33,368 bases of DNA, from contig JAMFRP010000056.1 of the NCBI GenBank assembly GCA_026224775.1, forward strand, positions 1-33,368, given 5' to 3'. Of the stretch, positions 24,583 through 32,542 are shown piece after piece. A program made the translations under genes and the position numbers. A model generated the notes under the pieces. The model saw only the letters and a program-made list of their open reading frames with translations. It was not told the DNA's origin and did not search any database. Within the stretch, counting starts at the first letter, position 1; each line of letters begins with the position of its first letter. This DNA is from Bacteroidota bacterium. GTDB taxonomy: Bacteria; Bacteroidota; Bacteroidia; Sphingobacteriales; Sphingobacteriaceae.

Positions 24583-25012
24583 AAGCAATTAATTGCCACC
24601 CATATTTATCCATAAATTCATCAACCTCTTCATCAAATGTTTTTTTTGAATGATGCACTTCCTGATTTTTAATATATTGAATAACAGTTTCAACTTGTGA
24701 TTCGCTTATCGATACTGCGAAGTAATCATCCTGCCACATGAACTTTTCTGAAGTGAGATTATGCTTGTTAATCCAGAATGAGGATTCACCTTTTATAAGT
24801 TGACTAATTTTAGAGATGCTTTGATCTTTTCCTAATGAGATCAGGCAATGAATATGTTCGGTATATCCGTTTATTGCCTGAAGGAAAATATCTTTCTCTT
24901 TGCAGTTTTCAATAATATGATTTACAAGATTGTGTCTTAATTCTTTATTGAGTAAAGGTTCGCGGTTTTTAGTTGCAAAAACTAAATGCACCCCAATTTT
25001 CACAAATGACAT
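24581..25012 (-). CDS. IS200-like/REP-associated HUH tyrosine transposase (Y1)
   Basis: 143 residues of the Y1 transposase superfamily, a single-strand DNA nickase. The N-terminal strand VHLVFATKNREPLL is typical; the HUH metal motif is H53-I-H55 in GYTEHIHCLISL; the nucleophile is Y113 in TVIQYIKNQEVHHSKKTFDEE. The length suits IS200 TnpA or a short RAYT. No tnpB lies next to it. The 320 bases upstream of its start hold five copies of a palindrome, two of them inverted relative to the rest, so a REP-associated (domesticated or REP-mobilising) enzyme is more likely than a plain insertion sequence. The frame is complete and no catalytic residue is missing. Confidence 0.88.
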   Translation of the reverse strand: MSFVKIGVHLVFATKNREPLLNKELRHNLVNHIIENCKEKDIFLQAINGYTEHIHCLISLGKDQSISKISQLIKGESSFWINKHNLTSEKFMWQDDYFAVSISESQVETVIQYIKNQEVHHSKKTFDEEVDEFMDKYGWQLIA

Positions 25013-25051
25013 GGTGTAGATTTTTGCTTAAATATAAACATTGTGGTGAGG

Positions 25052-25278
25052 TTTGGCTAAAGCCAGGAAATTTTGGTTTGTTAACCGTTGGCTAAAGCCA
25101 ACGGCAATGAATACTATTCTATCCCCCAAATTAATAATCCGCAATTATTGGGTTTGGCTAAATCCAACGGCAATGAATTGATTTTAGATCTTTTGTTAAT
25201 CAAGCGGCTGCTTTAAACTCATTGCCGTTGGCTTTAGCCAACGGATAAAAAATGTCGAATTCCCGGCTTTAGCCAAAA
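25052..25278. repeat. REP-like palindrome cluster next to the Y1 transposase
   Basis: Five units built on TTGGCTAAAGCCAA: 25052-25069 (short form), 25085-25104 (CCGTTGGCTAAAGCCAACGG, a perfect hairpin, then CAATGAAT), 25153-25178 (left arm decayed, same CAATGAAT tail), 25218-25244 (inverted, with ATTG head), and 25263-25278 (inverted short form, matching the first). The order is therefore mirrored: short, long, long, inverted long, inverted short, like a bacterial interspersed mosaic element. This fills the 325-base gap between the transposase and pgi. Confidence 0.9.
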
Positions 25279-25286
25279 TTAAGCAA

Positions 25287-25318
25287 CAAAAAAGCCCGAA
25301 GAATATTCTTCAGGCTTC
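25287..25318 (-). terminator. Intrinsic terminator of pgi
   Basis: On the minus strand, AAGCCTGAAGAA pairs with TTCTTCGGGCTT (one C/A mismatch), followed by T6. Positioned 20 bases after the pgi stop. Confidence 0.85.
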
Positions 25319-25337
25319 AATATAAAATATCAAATGA

Positions 25338-26984
25338 TTACCTCCAAGCCTTATACTGATTAATCAACCCATTAGTTGATGCATCATGGCTGCTAATCTC
25401 AGCATCATTCTTCAATTCCGGTTGAATTTTTTGGGCTAACTGTTTGCCCAGTTCAACTCCCCATTGGTCAAAGCTGTAAATATTCCAGATAATACCCTGA
25501 ACAAATATTTTATGCTCATACATGGCTAGTAAAGAACCTAAGCTACGTGGAGTGATCTTCTTTAACAGGAAAGAGTTTGTAGGACGGTTGCCATCAAATT
25601 CTTTAAACGGAGCCAGTTTGTCAATTTCTTCCTGTGTTTTACCTGATGCTTTTAATTCAGCAATTACTTCATCTATGGTTTTGCCATTCATTAATGCCTC
25701 TGTTTGGGCAAAAAAGTTTGATACCAATAACATGTGATGATCGCCAAGCGGGTTATGTGATTGTGCGGGAGCTATAAAATCGCATGGAATCATTTTGGTT
25801 CCCTGGTGTATCAGTTGGTAAAAGGCATGCTGACCGTTAGTGCCAGGTTCACCCCAGATGATCGGGCCGGTTTGGTAATCAACAGCATTGCCATTGCGGT
25901 CAACGTGTTTACCATTACTTTCCATATCACCTTGCTGAAAGTAAGCAGCAAAACGATGCAAATATTGGTCGTAAGGCAAAATAGCTTGGGTTTCTGATTC
26001 GAAGAAGTTATTGTACCAAATACCGATCAAAGCCATGATAACAGATGGGTTATCCTCAAATTCGGTATTTTTAAAGTACTGGTCATATTCATGAGCACCT
26101 GTTAATAGCTCAACAAAGTTTTCGTAGCCTAAACTTAAAACGATAGATAAGCCAATCGCGCTCCATAAAGAATAACGACCACCTACCCAATCCCAAAACT
26201 CAAACATGTTCGCGGTATCAATACCAAATTTTTCAACACCTTGTGTATTGGTTGATAGCGCAACGAAATGCTTAGCTACATCTTCCTGTTTACCGCCGTT
26301 GGCTAATAACCAATCTTTCGCGCTCTGCGCATTAGTCATGGTTTCCTGGGTGGTGAAAGTTTTTGACGCGATCAGGAATAAAGTAGTTTCAGGGTTTACT
26401 TCTTTTAAAGCTTCGGCGATATGGGTGCCATCAACATTACTTACAAAATGCATTTTTAAATGATTTTTGTAAGGGCGTAATGCTTCGGTAACCATTACCG
26501 GGCCTAAGTCGGAACCACCGATACCGATGTTAACTACATCCGTAATCGCTTTGCCTGTAAAGCCTTTCCATTCGCCTGATATGATTTTTTCACTGAAAGT
26601 TTTCATTTGTGCCAGCACACGATTAACATCCGGCATTACATCTTTTCCGTCAACTAAAATTGGCGAGTTGCTGCGGTTACGCAAAGCGATATGCAAAACA
26701 GGACGCTGCTCTGTAGCGTTGATCACTTCTCCGGAAAACATAGCACCGATTGCATCTTTTACCATACATTCCCTGGCCAGGTGCATTAACAACGCAAGTG
26801 TCTCATCGGTGATGCGGTTTTTAGAATAATCAAGCAAAATATCCTCAAATCGGGTTGAAAATTTACTAAATCTTTGATTATCACCTTTGAAATAATCTTT
26901 GATGTTTTGCGCTGTAATATCAATGTAATGATCGGCTAAATATTTATAAGCCTGTGTGGTGGTAAAATCAATGTTTGGCAGCAT
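25338..26984 (-). CDS. pgi: Glucose-6-phosphate isomerase
   Basis: Interconverts glucose 6-phosphate and fructose 6-phosphate in glycolysis and gluconeogenesis. 548 residues, the standard length of the E. coli/animal type. Conserved parts seen are VNIGIGGSDLGPVMV (sugar phosphate loop), FLIASKTFTTQETMTNA, FWDWVGGRYSLWSAIGLS, GEPGTNGQHAFYQLIHQGT (catalytic Glu and His region) and the C-terminal signature SFDQWGVELGKQLA. Cytoplasmic. It is a single-gene unit with its own -7 box 19 bases ahead of the ATG and a terminator behind. Confidence 0.98.
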   Translation of the reverse strand: MLPNIDFTTTQAYKYLADHYIDITAQNIKDYFKGDNQRFSKFSTRFEDILLDYSKNRITDETLALLMHLARECMVKDAIGAMFSGEVINATEQRPVLHIALRNRSNSPILVDGKDVMPDVNRVLAQMKTFSEKIISGEWKGFTGKAITDVVNIGIGGSDLGPVMVTEALRPYKNHLKMHFVSNVDGTHIAEALKEVNPETTLFLIASKTFTTQETMTNAQSAKDWLLANGGKQEDVAKHFVALSTNTQGVEKFGIDTANMFEFWDWVGGRYSLWSAIGLSIVLSLGYENFVELLTGAHEYDQYFKNTEFEDNPSVIMALIGIWYNNFFESETQAILPYDQYLHRFAAYFQQGDMESNGKHVDRNGNAVDYQTGPIIWGEPGTNGQHAFYQLIHQGTKMIPCDFIAPAQSHNPLGDHHMLLVSNFFAQTEALMNGKTIDEVIAELKASGKTQEEIDKLAPFKEFDGNRPTNSFLLKKITPRSLGSLLAMYEHKIFVQGIIWNIYSFDQWGVELGKQLAQKIQPELKNDAEISSHDASTNGLINQYKAWR

Positions 26985-27003
26985 AGTTGTATAGTTTTAA
27001 AAG

Positions 27004-27011
27004 CAAAAATA
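27004..27011 (-). promoter_or_regulatory. -7 promoter element of pgi
   Basis: The minus strand reads TATTTTTG, 19 bases before the pgi ATG. It matches the Bacteroidota consensus; the -33 part is not clear. Confidence 0.45.
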
Positions 27012-27138
27012 GAATTAAAAAATTCAGGTGATAATTTTATCTGAATCTTTAATAATTCAGTGTATAAGTAACACACCCTCCTTAGTGTTTGTTTTACACA
27101 TCTAAAATTGCAATATTTAGAAATATATTTCGTTTTTG

Positions 27139-27172
27139 TTTGGAATATAAAAATTATTATTTCATATCTTTG
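27139..27172 (+). promoter_or_regulatory. Promoter of the 27239 gene
   Basis: TTTG (27139-27142) and TATCTTTG (27165-27172) are spaced by 22 bases, close to the -33/-7 arrangement of Bacteroidota promoters. The start codon is 66 bases downstream. Confidence 0.55.
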
Positions 27173-27238
27173 TGTTAATAATAAAAAAAATCAGCTTTAG
27201 TAATCAAATTGTTAATTGGCTTTTAAAATTTAAAATCA

Positions 27239-27676
27239 ATGTTTGAAAAACTTTTTATGCTTGTTAAAAATAACGCCGGGACGGCTGTTATGGACAATCC
27301 GCTAATACCGGAAAAAAGCCGCGAGGCAGTGATCAATGATGCTACAAGCTCCATCATTGAAGTGTTGAAAGGACAGATGGAAGGCGGTAAACTAAAAGAC
27401 ATGGTGAATTATTTTCAATTCGCCGGTATGTTTAACAACCCCCTTATCTCAAGTACGGTTAAAAAGTTTGCTAATAAACTGAACAATTATTATGGTATTG
27501 ATTCGGCAGAATCGCTTAGGATCTCTAAGGCTTTAATAGTCCCCGCTATGCAAGAGTTAATAAAGGAGTCTAAAGACGGGCAGGAAAAAGAGTTTGCATT
27601 GAACACCTTATTATCAAAGATAAGTGGCAATTTTATTGACATGACTGCTATATTAAACCAGGCAGCTTTAGCTTAA
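27239..27676 (+). CDS. Small hypothetical helical protein (145 aa)
   Basis: Not recognised. It is predicted soluble and mainly alpha-helical, with no signal peptide, membrane segment or Cys. Sequence blocks such as NPLIPEKSREAVINDATSSIIEVLKGQMEGGKLKDMVNYF resemble the helical layout of DUF937/YidB-like proteins only in general style, so I make no assignment. It has its own promoter-like elements and an intrinsic terminator, so it is a monocistronic gene. Normal amino acid composition supports it as real. Confidence 0.85.
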   Translation: MFEKLFMLVKNNAGTAVMDNPLIPEKSREAVINDATSSIIEVLKGQMEGGKLKDMVNYFQFAGMFNNPLISSTVKKFANKLNNYYGIDSAESLRISKALIVPAMQELIKESKDGQEKEFALNTLLSKISGNFIDMTAILNQAALA

Positions 27677-27698
27677 ATAATTTAACGACCTCTATATG

Positions 27699-27724
27699 GG
27701 CTTGCCGAAAGGCAGGCCTTTTTT
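27699..27724 (+). terminator. Intrinsic terminator after the 27239 gene
   Basis: GGCTTGCC pairs with GGCAGGCC (one G-U) around a GAAA tetraloop, followed by T6. About 22 bases after the stop. Confidence 0.9.
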
Positions 27725-27735
27725 GTTGGCGACGA

Positions 27736-27875
27736 TTTACTCACCCGATCTTGCTTCGCTCGACCACCCTCTCTGCCGCAAGCGGCAAAGAGGGAATAAA
27801 AAATTAAATGCGTTTCACCTCTTTGTTGCGCAGCAATAGAGAGGTCAGCGAGCGAAGCGTAGCTGGGTGAGTAAA
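27736..27875. repeat. Three-arm nested palindromic element upstream of prfB
   Basis: Outer arms TTTACTCACCC (27736-27746) and GGGTGAGTAAA (27865-27875) pair perfectly, as do GCTTCGCTCG (27753-27762) and CGAGCGAAGC (27849-27858). Inside are two more hairpins: 27767-27794 (CCCTCTCTGCCGC, AA loop, one mismatch) and 27817-27845 (ACCTCTTTGTTGC arm). A single strand could fold into a cloverleaf-like form. No protein is encoded; it looks like a small non-autonomous repeat. Confidence 0.85.
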
Positions 27876-27900
27876 CAGAGCGCAAAATCCAAAATAAAAC

Positions 27901-27908
27901 TATATTTG
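27901..27908 (+). promoter_or_regulatory. -7 promoter element of prfB
   Basis: TATATTTG, four bases before the prfB ATG. An in-frame TAA at 27895 excludes a longer N-terminus, so a very short leader is hard to avoid if this box is used. No TTG at -33. Confidence 0.5.
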
Positions 27909-27912
27909 CTGT

Positions 27913-29005
27913 ATGACTAAAGAACAAGTTCAGGATTTAAGGGATAGAGTAACTTCCCTGAGGAGGCATCTTTGACATTGATAAGAAACTGGATGCGCTG
28001 CAAATAGAGCAAGATATAACTATTGGTCCTAATTTTTGGGATCACCCTAAAGAAGCCGAAAAAGTACTGGCTTCCATCAAAACTAAAAAAGTGTGGACCG
28101 ACGCCTTTCAAAAGGTAGTTGCTGTTGTAGAAGATGCAGGTGTAATGTATGAATTTTACCATGCGGGCGACGCGACTGAAGCAGAAATGCAGGAACAATA
28201 CAATGCTGCCACAAAAGCCGTTGAAGAGCTGGAATTTAAAAATATGCTTTCGGCTGATGAAGATCAGCTGAATGCCGTATTGCAAATTACAGCCGGTGCC
28301 GGTGGTACCGAAAGCTGCGACTGGGCGGGTATGCTGATGCGTATGTATATGATGTGGGCCGAAAAAAATGGACACAAGGTAACAGAGCAGGATTATCAGG
28401 AGGGTGAGGTAACAGGTGTTAAAACCGTCACATTGCAAATAGAAGGTGAATTTGCTTATGGATACCTGAAAGGCGAAAATGGTGTGCATCGTTTGGTGCG
28501 TATCTCTCCTTTCGATTCAAATGCTAAGCGCCATACCTCTTTTGCATCGGTATATGTTTATCCTTTGGTTGATGATACCATCGAGATCGACATTAACCCA
28601 TCAGATATTGAGTTTGAAACCTTCCGCTCTGGCGGTGCAGGCGGGCAAAATGTGAATAAGGTAGAAACCGCTGTGCGTTTATATCACAAACCATCAGGTA
28701 TCATTATCAAAAACCAGGAATCACGGTCGCAATTACAGAATAAAGATAACGCGATACGCTTACTGAAATCACAATTATATGAAGCCGAAATGCGTAAGCG
28801 CATGGAGCTGAGCAACGCGATTGAAGGCAATAAAAAGAAAATTGAGTGGGGATCGCAGATCAGGAATTACGTGTTGCACCCCTATAAGTTGGTAAAGGAT
28901 TTGCGTACCGATCACGAAACATCAAACGCTGCCGCGGTATTGGACGGCGATCTGGATGATTTTCTGAAAGCTTATTTAATGGAATTTGGCGGACCTAAAA
29001 GTTAA
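27913..29005 (+). CDS. prfB: Peptide chain release factor 2, with programmed +1 frameshift
   Basis: RF2 ends translation at UGA and UAA. The first 20 codons (ATG 27913, MTKEQVQDLRDRVTSLRRHL) stop at TGA 27973-27975. The rest is in the +1 frame from GAC 27974, giving about 363 residues, the normal RF2 length. The recoding signal is classic: Shine-Dalgarno-like AGGAGG at 27961-27966, then CAT CTT TGA C. Low RF2 lets ribosomes slip on CTT, so the gene regulates itself. Downstream are the stop-recognition SPF motif (198-200) and the peptidyl-hydrolysis GGQ (243-245). A plain ORF search only finds the part from GTG 28091, which is not the true start. Confidence 0.96.
27961..27976 (+). promoter_or_regulatory. 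RF2 +1 programmed frameshift site
   Basis: AGGAGG, three bases, then CTT-TGA-C: the SD-like element sits at the same short distance from the slip codon as in E. coli prfB. It is one of the few strong SD sequences in the window, used for recoding rather than initiation. Confidence 0.95.
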
Positions 29006-29011
29006 TTGAAT

Positions 29012-29917
29012 ATGAAAACGATATTATTTGCATTAATGCTGATGACAACTGCAACATTTGCTCAGGAAAAAGCTATCCCGCTTTATCCCGATGGGATCCC
29101 TAATTCGAAACCTACGCCGGCTACTTATGTTGAAACCGGTGATAGTGAGAGCCTGTCAAAGGTTTCAATACCGATGCTGATACCATTTTTCCCTAAAGCA
29201 GGTACTGCAAATGGTACCGCCGTTATTATTTGCCCGGGTGGAGGTTATGAGCATTTGGCAATTGGACATGAGGGAACTGAAGTAGCGGCCGCGTTTAACA
29301 AAATTGGCGTTACTGCATTTGTACTAAAATATCGGTTGCCAACTGATGAAACTATGGTTGATAAAACTATCGGTCCGCTACAGGATGCGCAGCGAGCTAT
29401 ACAAATGGTTAGAGAAAATGCGGCTAAATGGGGCATCGATGCCAATAAAGTAGGTATTATTGGCTTCTCAGCAGGCGGGCACTTGGCATCAACCGCTATA
29501 ACACATTTTGATAAGGTGGTTATCAGTAATAAAAACAATATTAACCTACGTCCTGATTTTGGTATGCTGATATATCCGGTAATAAGCATGGGCCCTAAAA
29601 CACATACAGGGTCTAAAGAGCATTTGATAGGTAAAAATGCTTCGCAAGAGTTGATGGACCTTTACTCTAACGAAAAGCAAGTTACCGCAAATACCCCACC
29701 AACGTTTTTAGTAGCAGCGGAAGACGATAACGTAGTACCGGTAGAAAATTCATTGATGTTTTACCACGCCCTATTAGATAATAAAGTAAAAGCTGAAATG
29801 CACATTTACCAGGCAGGTGGGCACGGTTTCGGACTGCACAATAAAACAACCAAAGATCTTTGGTTTGATAGATTAAGAAACTGGATGGATGAGAATGGTT
29901 TGTTAGGTAATAAATAA
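29012..29917 (+). CDS. Exported alpha/beta hydrolase (carbohydrate esterase-like)
   Basis: 301 residues. Signal peptide MKTILFALMLMTTATFAQ, then an alpha/beta hydrolase of the BD-FAE/acetyl-xylan esterase-like group. The oxyanion loop is IICPGGGYEHLA (72-83), the nucleophile elbow GFSAGG (S153), the acid lies in AAEDDNVVP (about D239) and the histidine in GGHGFGL (H271). It probably removes acetyl or related ester groups from sugars in the periplasm or outside the cell; the substrate is inferred from the family only. ATG 29012 is chosen over TTG 29006. It starts six bases after the prfB stop, so the two may be cotranscribed although functionally unrelated. Confidence 0.9.
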   Translation: MKTILFALMLMTTATFAQEKAIPLYPDGIPNSKPTPATYVETGDSESLSKVSIPMLIPFFPKAGTANGTAVIICPGGGYEHLAIGHEGTEVAAAFNKIGVTAFVLKYRLPTDETMVDKTIGPLQDAQRAIQMVRENAAKWGIDANKVGIIGFSAGGHLASTAITHFDKVVISNKNNINLRPDFGMLIYPVISMGPKTHTGSKEHLIGKNASQELMDLYSNEKQVTANTPPTFLVAAEDDNVVPVENSLMFYHALLDNKVKAEMHIYQAGGHGFGLHNKTTKDLWFDRLRNWMDENGLLGNK

Positions 29918-29942
29918 TACTTTTCCCCCTTTTTAAGAGCTT

Positions 29943-30026
29943 GTCATTCTGAGCGGAGCGAAGAATCTATCCGTTACATATGGCGTAGATGCCTATCGAT
30001 AGATTCTTCGCTGCACTCAGAATGAC
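29943..30026. repeat. Long palindromic intergenic element (CTGAG subtype)
   Basis: 29-base arms, 29943-29971 and 29998-30026, pair with two mismatches around a 26-base loop. Begins GTCATTCTGAGCGGAGCGAA. Sits 26 bases after the hydrolase stop. The rest of the gap to tex (30027-30138) shows no further element. Confidence 0.9.
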
Positions 30027-30138
30027 AAAGTGTTTTTCACTTCGATCAAAACGATCAACAATCCACTAATATTTGTTTAAAACTCCTTTTTGTTTTCTAA
30101 TTACAGATTCCCAATTTCGCCTCCCTGAATTTTGATAT

Positions 30139-32436
30139 ATGAGCATCCATTTCAAAAAAATAGCCAACGAATTATCTATTGCCGAAAAGCAAGTAAGCGC
30201 AACTGCCGCTTTGCTTGATGAAGGCGCAACAGTACCCTTTATATCCCGCTACCGTAAGGAAGTTACCGGTACTTTAGATGAGGTACAAGTAACCGCCATC
30301 CGCGATCGTATACTACAATTGCGCGAGCTGGATAAACGCCGTGAAGCTATTTTAAAATCGTTGACTGAGCTGGGTAAACTAACTCCGGAATTGGAAAAGC
30401 TGGTTAACGAAGCCGAAACCATGGTAGCGCTGGAAGATATTTACCTGCCATATCGCCCAAAAAGAAAAACACGTGCTACTGCTGCGAGAGAAAAGGGCTT
30501 GCAGCCATTAGCTGATAAAATATTCGATCAAAATAGGGTAGACCTTGACGCTGAAGCCGAAAAATATATCGATGCCGAAAAAGGTGTAAATACTATTGAA
30601 GAAGCATTAGCAGGAGCGAGAGATATTATCGCGGAGCAAATAAGTGAGAATGCTGAAGCTAGAACCAAGATCAGGACTTTGTTTGTAGAGAAGGGAACAT
30701 TCGCATCTAAAGTAATTCCCGGAAAAGAAGAATTAGGAATTAAGTATAAAGATTATTTTGATTGGACCGAACCTGTAAAGTCGGCACCATCGCACCGAAT
30801 CCTGGCTATGCGCCGTGGTGAAAAGGAAGAGATACTTTGGTTGGATATTAAGCCGCAGGAAGAAGAAGCGATTGCTGTTTTGGAAAACATGTTTGTGAAA
30901 GGCAATAACACATCAACAAACCAGGTACAGTTGGCTATTGCCGATGGCTATAAAAGATTGCTGAAACCGACAATGGAAACCGAAATTCGGCTGCTAACTA
31001 AAAAGAAAGCCGATGAAGAAGCCATTCGAGTATTTGCTGAGAATGCCCGTCAGCTTTTGTTGGGTGCGCCGCTCGGACAGAAAAGGGTAATGGCTATTGA
31101 CCCCGGCTTCCGTACAGGCTGTAAGGTGGCTTGTTTGGATGAACAGGGCAAACTATTGGAAGATACAGCTATCTATCCACACACAGGCGCAGGGCAAGCC
31201 AAGGAAGCTGAGAAGACTACTAAACATCTTTTTGAAAAACACAATATAGAAGCCATTGCCATTGGTAATGGCACCGCAGGCCGCGAAACGGAAGTTTTCA
31301 TCCGTAACCTTAGCCTACCTAACGCAGTTATTGTGATGGTGAATGAAAGTGGAGCGTCGATTTATTCCGCATCGGAAGTAGCGAGAGATGAATTTCCGGA
31401 TAAGGATATTACCGTTAGGGGCGCGGTATCTATTGGTCGCCGATTGATGGATCCACTAGCCGAGCTGGTAAAAATCGACCCAAAATCAATCGGTGTTGGA
31501 CAATATCAGCATGATGTGGATCAAAATAAATTACAGACATCATTGGATGATACCGTTATCAATTGCGTGAACGCCGTTGGTGTGGAATTGAATACAGCAT
31601 CAAAACAAATATTGGCTTATGTATCGGGTTTAGGTCCGCAATTGGCGCAGAATATTGTGGAATATCGTGATCAGAACGGGGCATTTAAACAAAGGAGTCA
31701 ACTTAAAAAAGTTCCCCGTTTAGGTGATAAGGCTTTTGAGCAGGCCGCAGGATTTTTACGCATTCACCATGCGGATAATCCTTTGGATACCAGCGCTGTT
31801 CACCCGGAGCGATATGACCTGGTGCTGCAAATGGCTAAAGATGCCAATTGTACCGTAAAGGATTTGATGAGTGATGATAAACTGCGCAAAAGTATCCCGT
31901 TGCAAAAATATACATCAGAAACCGTGGGTTTACCTACGCTGAATGATATCATGGCCGAGCTTGCCAAACCAGGACGTGACCCACGTGAGCAATTTGAAAC
32001 TTTCAGCTTTACTGATGGCGTGAATTCAATTAATGATTTAAAAATCGGTATGAAACTGCCGGGCATTGTAACCAATATTACCAATTTTGGCGCTTTTGTG
32101 GATATTGGTGTTCATCAGGATGGTTTGGTACATTTAAGTCAGATCACCAATCGCTTTATAAAGGATGCCAACGAAATTTTAAAAGTGGCCCAAAAAGTTG
32201 AGGTTACGGTTGTTGAAGTAGACGTTAATCGCAAGCGCATATCGCTAACTATGAAGGATAATGAAAAGCGCGAACCTGCTGCTCATAAACCATCGTTTAA
32301 CAAGCCGGTTGTTAAGCATACTGGCTCAGGGGCCTCTCCGAGAGATCCTGCGAGGACGGTAAATAGAAATACAGCTCCTGAACCCGAAGGTGATTTGCAG
32401 TTAAAACTGGCGGCGTTGAAGAATATGTTTAAATAG
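30139..32436 (+). CDS. tex: Tex family RNA-binding transcription accessory protein
   Basis: 765 residues with the complete Tex order: N-terminal helical domain with FISRYRKEVTGTLDEVQ, a YqgF/RNase H-like domain starting RVMAIDPGFRTGCKVACLDEQGKLL, a helix-hairpin-helix region (VSGLGPQLAQNIVEYRDQNGAFKQRSQLKKVPRLG), and an S1 RNA-binding domain near 645-715 (GIVTNITNFGAFVDIGVHQDGLVHLSQI). A basic Pro/Ser tail follows. Tex binds nucleic acid and affects transcription and stress tolerance; the exact mechanism is not settled. Alone on this strand; convergent with the Lrp-type regulator, with a shared terminator between. Confidence 0.96.
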   Translation: MSIHFKKIANELSIAEKQVSATAALLDEGATVPFISRYRKEVTGTLDEVQVTAIRDRILQLRELDKRREAILKSLTELGKLTPELEKLVNEAETMVALEDIYLPYRPKRKTRATAAREKGLQPLADKIFDQNRVDLDAEAEKYIDAEKGVNTIEEALAGARDIIAEQISENAEARTKIRTLFVEKGTFASKVIPGKEELGIKYKDYFDWTEPVKSAPSHRILAMRRGEKEEILWLDIKPQEEEAIAVLENMFVKGNNTSTNQVQLAIADGYKRLLKPTMETEIRLLTKKKADEEAIRVFAENARQLLLGAPLGQKRVMAIDPGFRTGCKVACLDEQGKLLEDTAIYPHTGAGQAKEAEKTTKHLFEKHNIEAIAIGNGTAGRETEVFIRNLSLPNAVIVMVNESGASIYSASEVARDEFPDKDITVRGAVSIGRRLMDPLAELVKIDPKSIGVGQYQHDVDQNKLQTSLDDTVINCVNAVGVELNTASKQILAYVSGLGPQLAQNIVEYRDQNGAFKQRSQLKKVPRLGDKAFEQAAGFLRIHHADNPLDTSAVHPERYDLVLQMAKDANCTVKDLMSDDKLRKSIPLQKYTSETVGLPTLNDIMAELAKPGRDPREQFETFSFTDGVNSINDLKIGMKLPGIVTNITNFGAFVDIGVHQDGLVHLSQITNRFIKDANEILKVAQKVEVTVVEVDVNRKRISLTMKDNEKREPAAHKPSFNKPVVKHTGSGASPRDPARTVNRNTAPEPEGDLQLKLAALKNMFK

Positions 32437-32444
32437 AAACTATC

Positions 32445-32462
32445 GTCATTCCTCGCAATGAC
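32445..32462. repeat. Remnant of the long palindromic element
   Basis: GTCATTCCTCGCAATGAC joins the left tip of a GCGAGG-type element directly to its right end, as if the interior had been deleted. Lies 9 bases after the tex stop. Confidence 0.7.
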
Positions 32463-32492
32463 GTTTGTATTCCAAAAATGCTATAAAACAAA

Positions 32493-32521
32493 AAATGCCA
32501 CGTTATTCCAACGTGGCATTT
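32493..32521. terminator. Bidirectional terminator between tex and the Lrp-type gene
   Basis: AAATGCCACGTT and AACGTGGCATTT form a perfect 12-bp stem with an ATTCC loop, flanked by A-rich and T-containing sequence. It separates two convergent genes. Confidence 0.85.
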
Positions 32522-32542
32522 AAATATCAAATTGAGTAATTT

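Noticed and set aside
25052..25278. CRISPR-like array
   Set aside because: The repeats are palindromic, of unequal length, change orientation, and have irregular spacers; they fit REP units, and no cas gene is present.
27917..28489. 190-residue minus-strand ORF opposite prfB
   Set aside because: Phe/Ile-rich antisense of the RF2 coding region, including the recoding site; no start context or family resemblance.
28091..29005. RF2 as a 304-residue protein starting at GTG
   Set aside because: The true start is ATG 27913 with a +1 frameshift; the GTG lies inside the conserved N-terminal domain.
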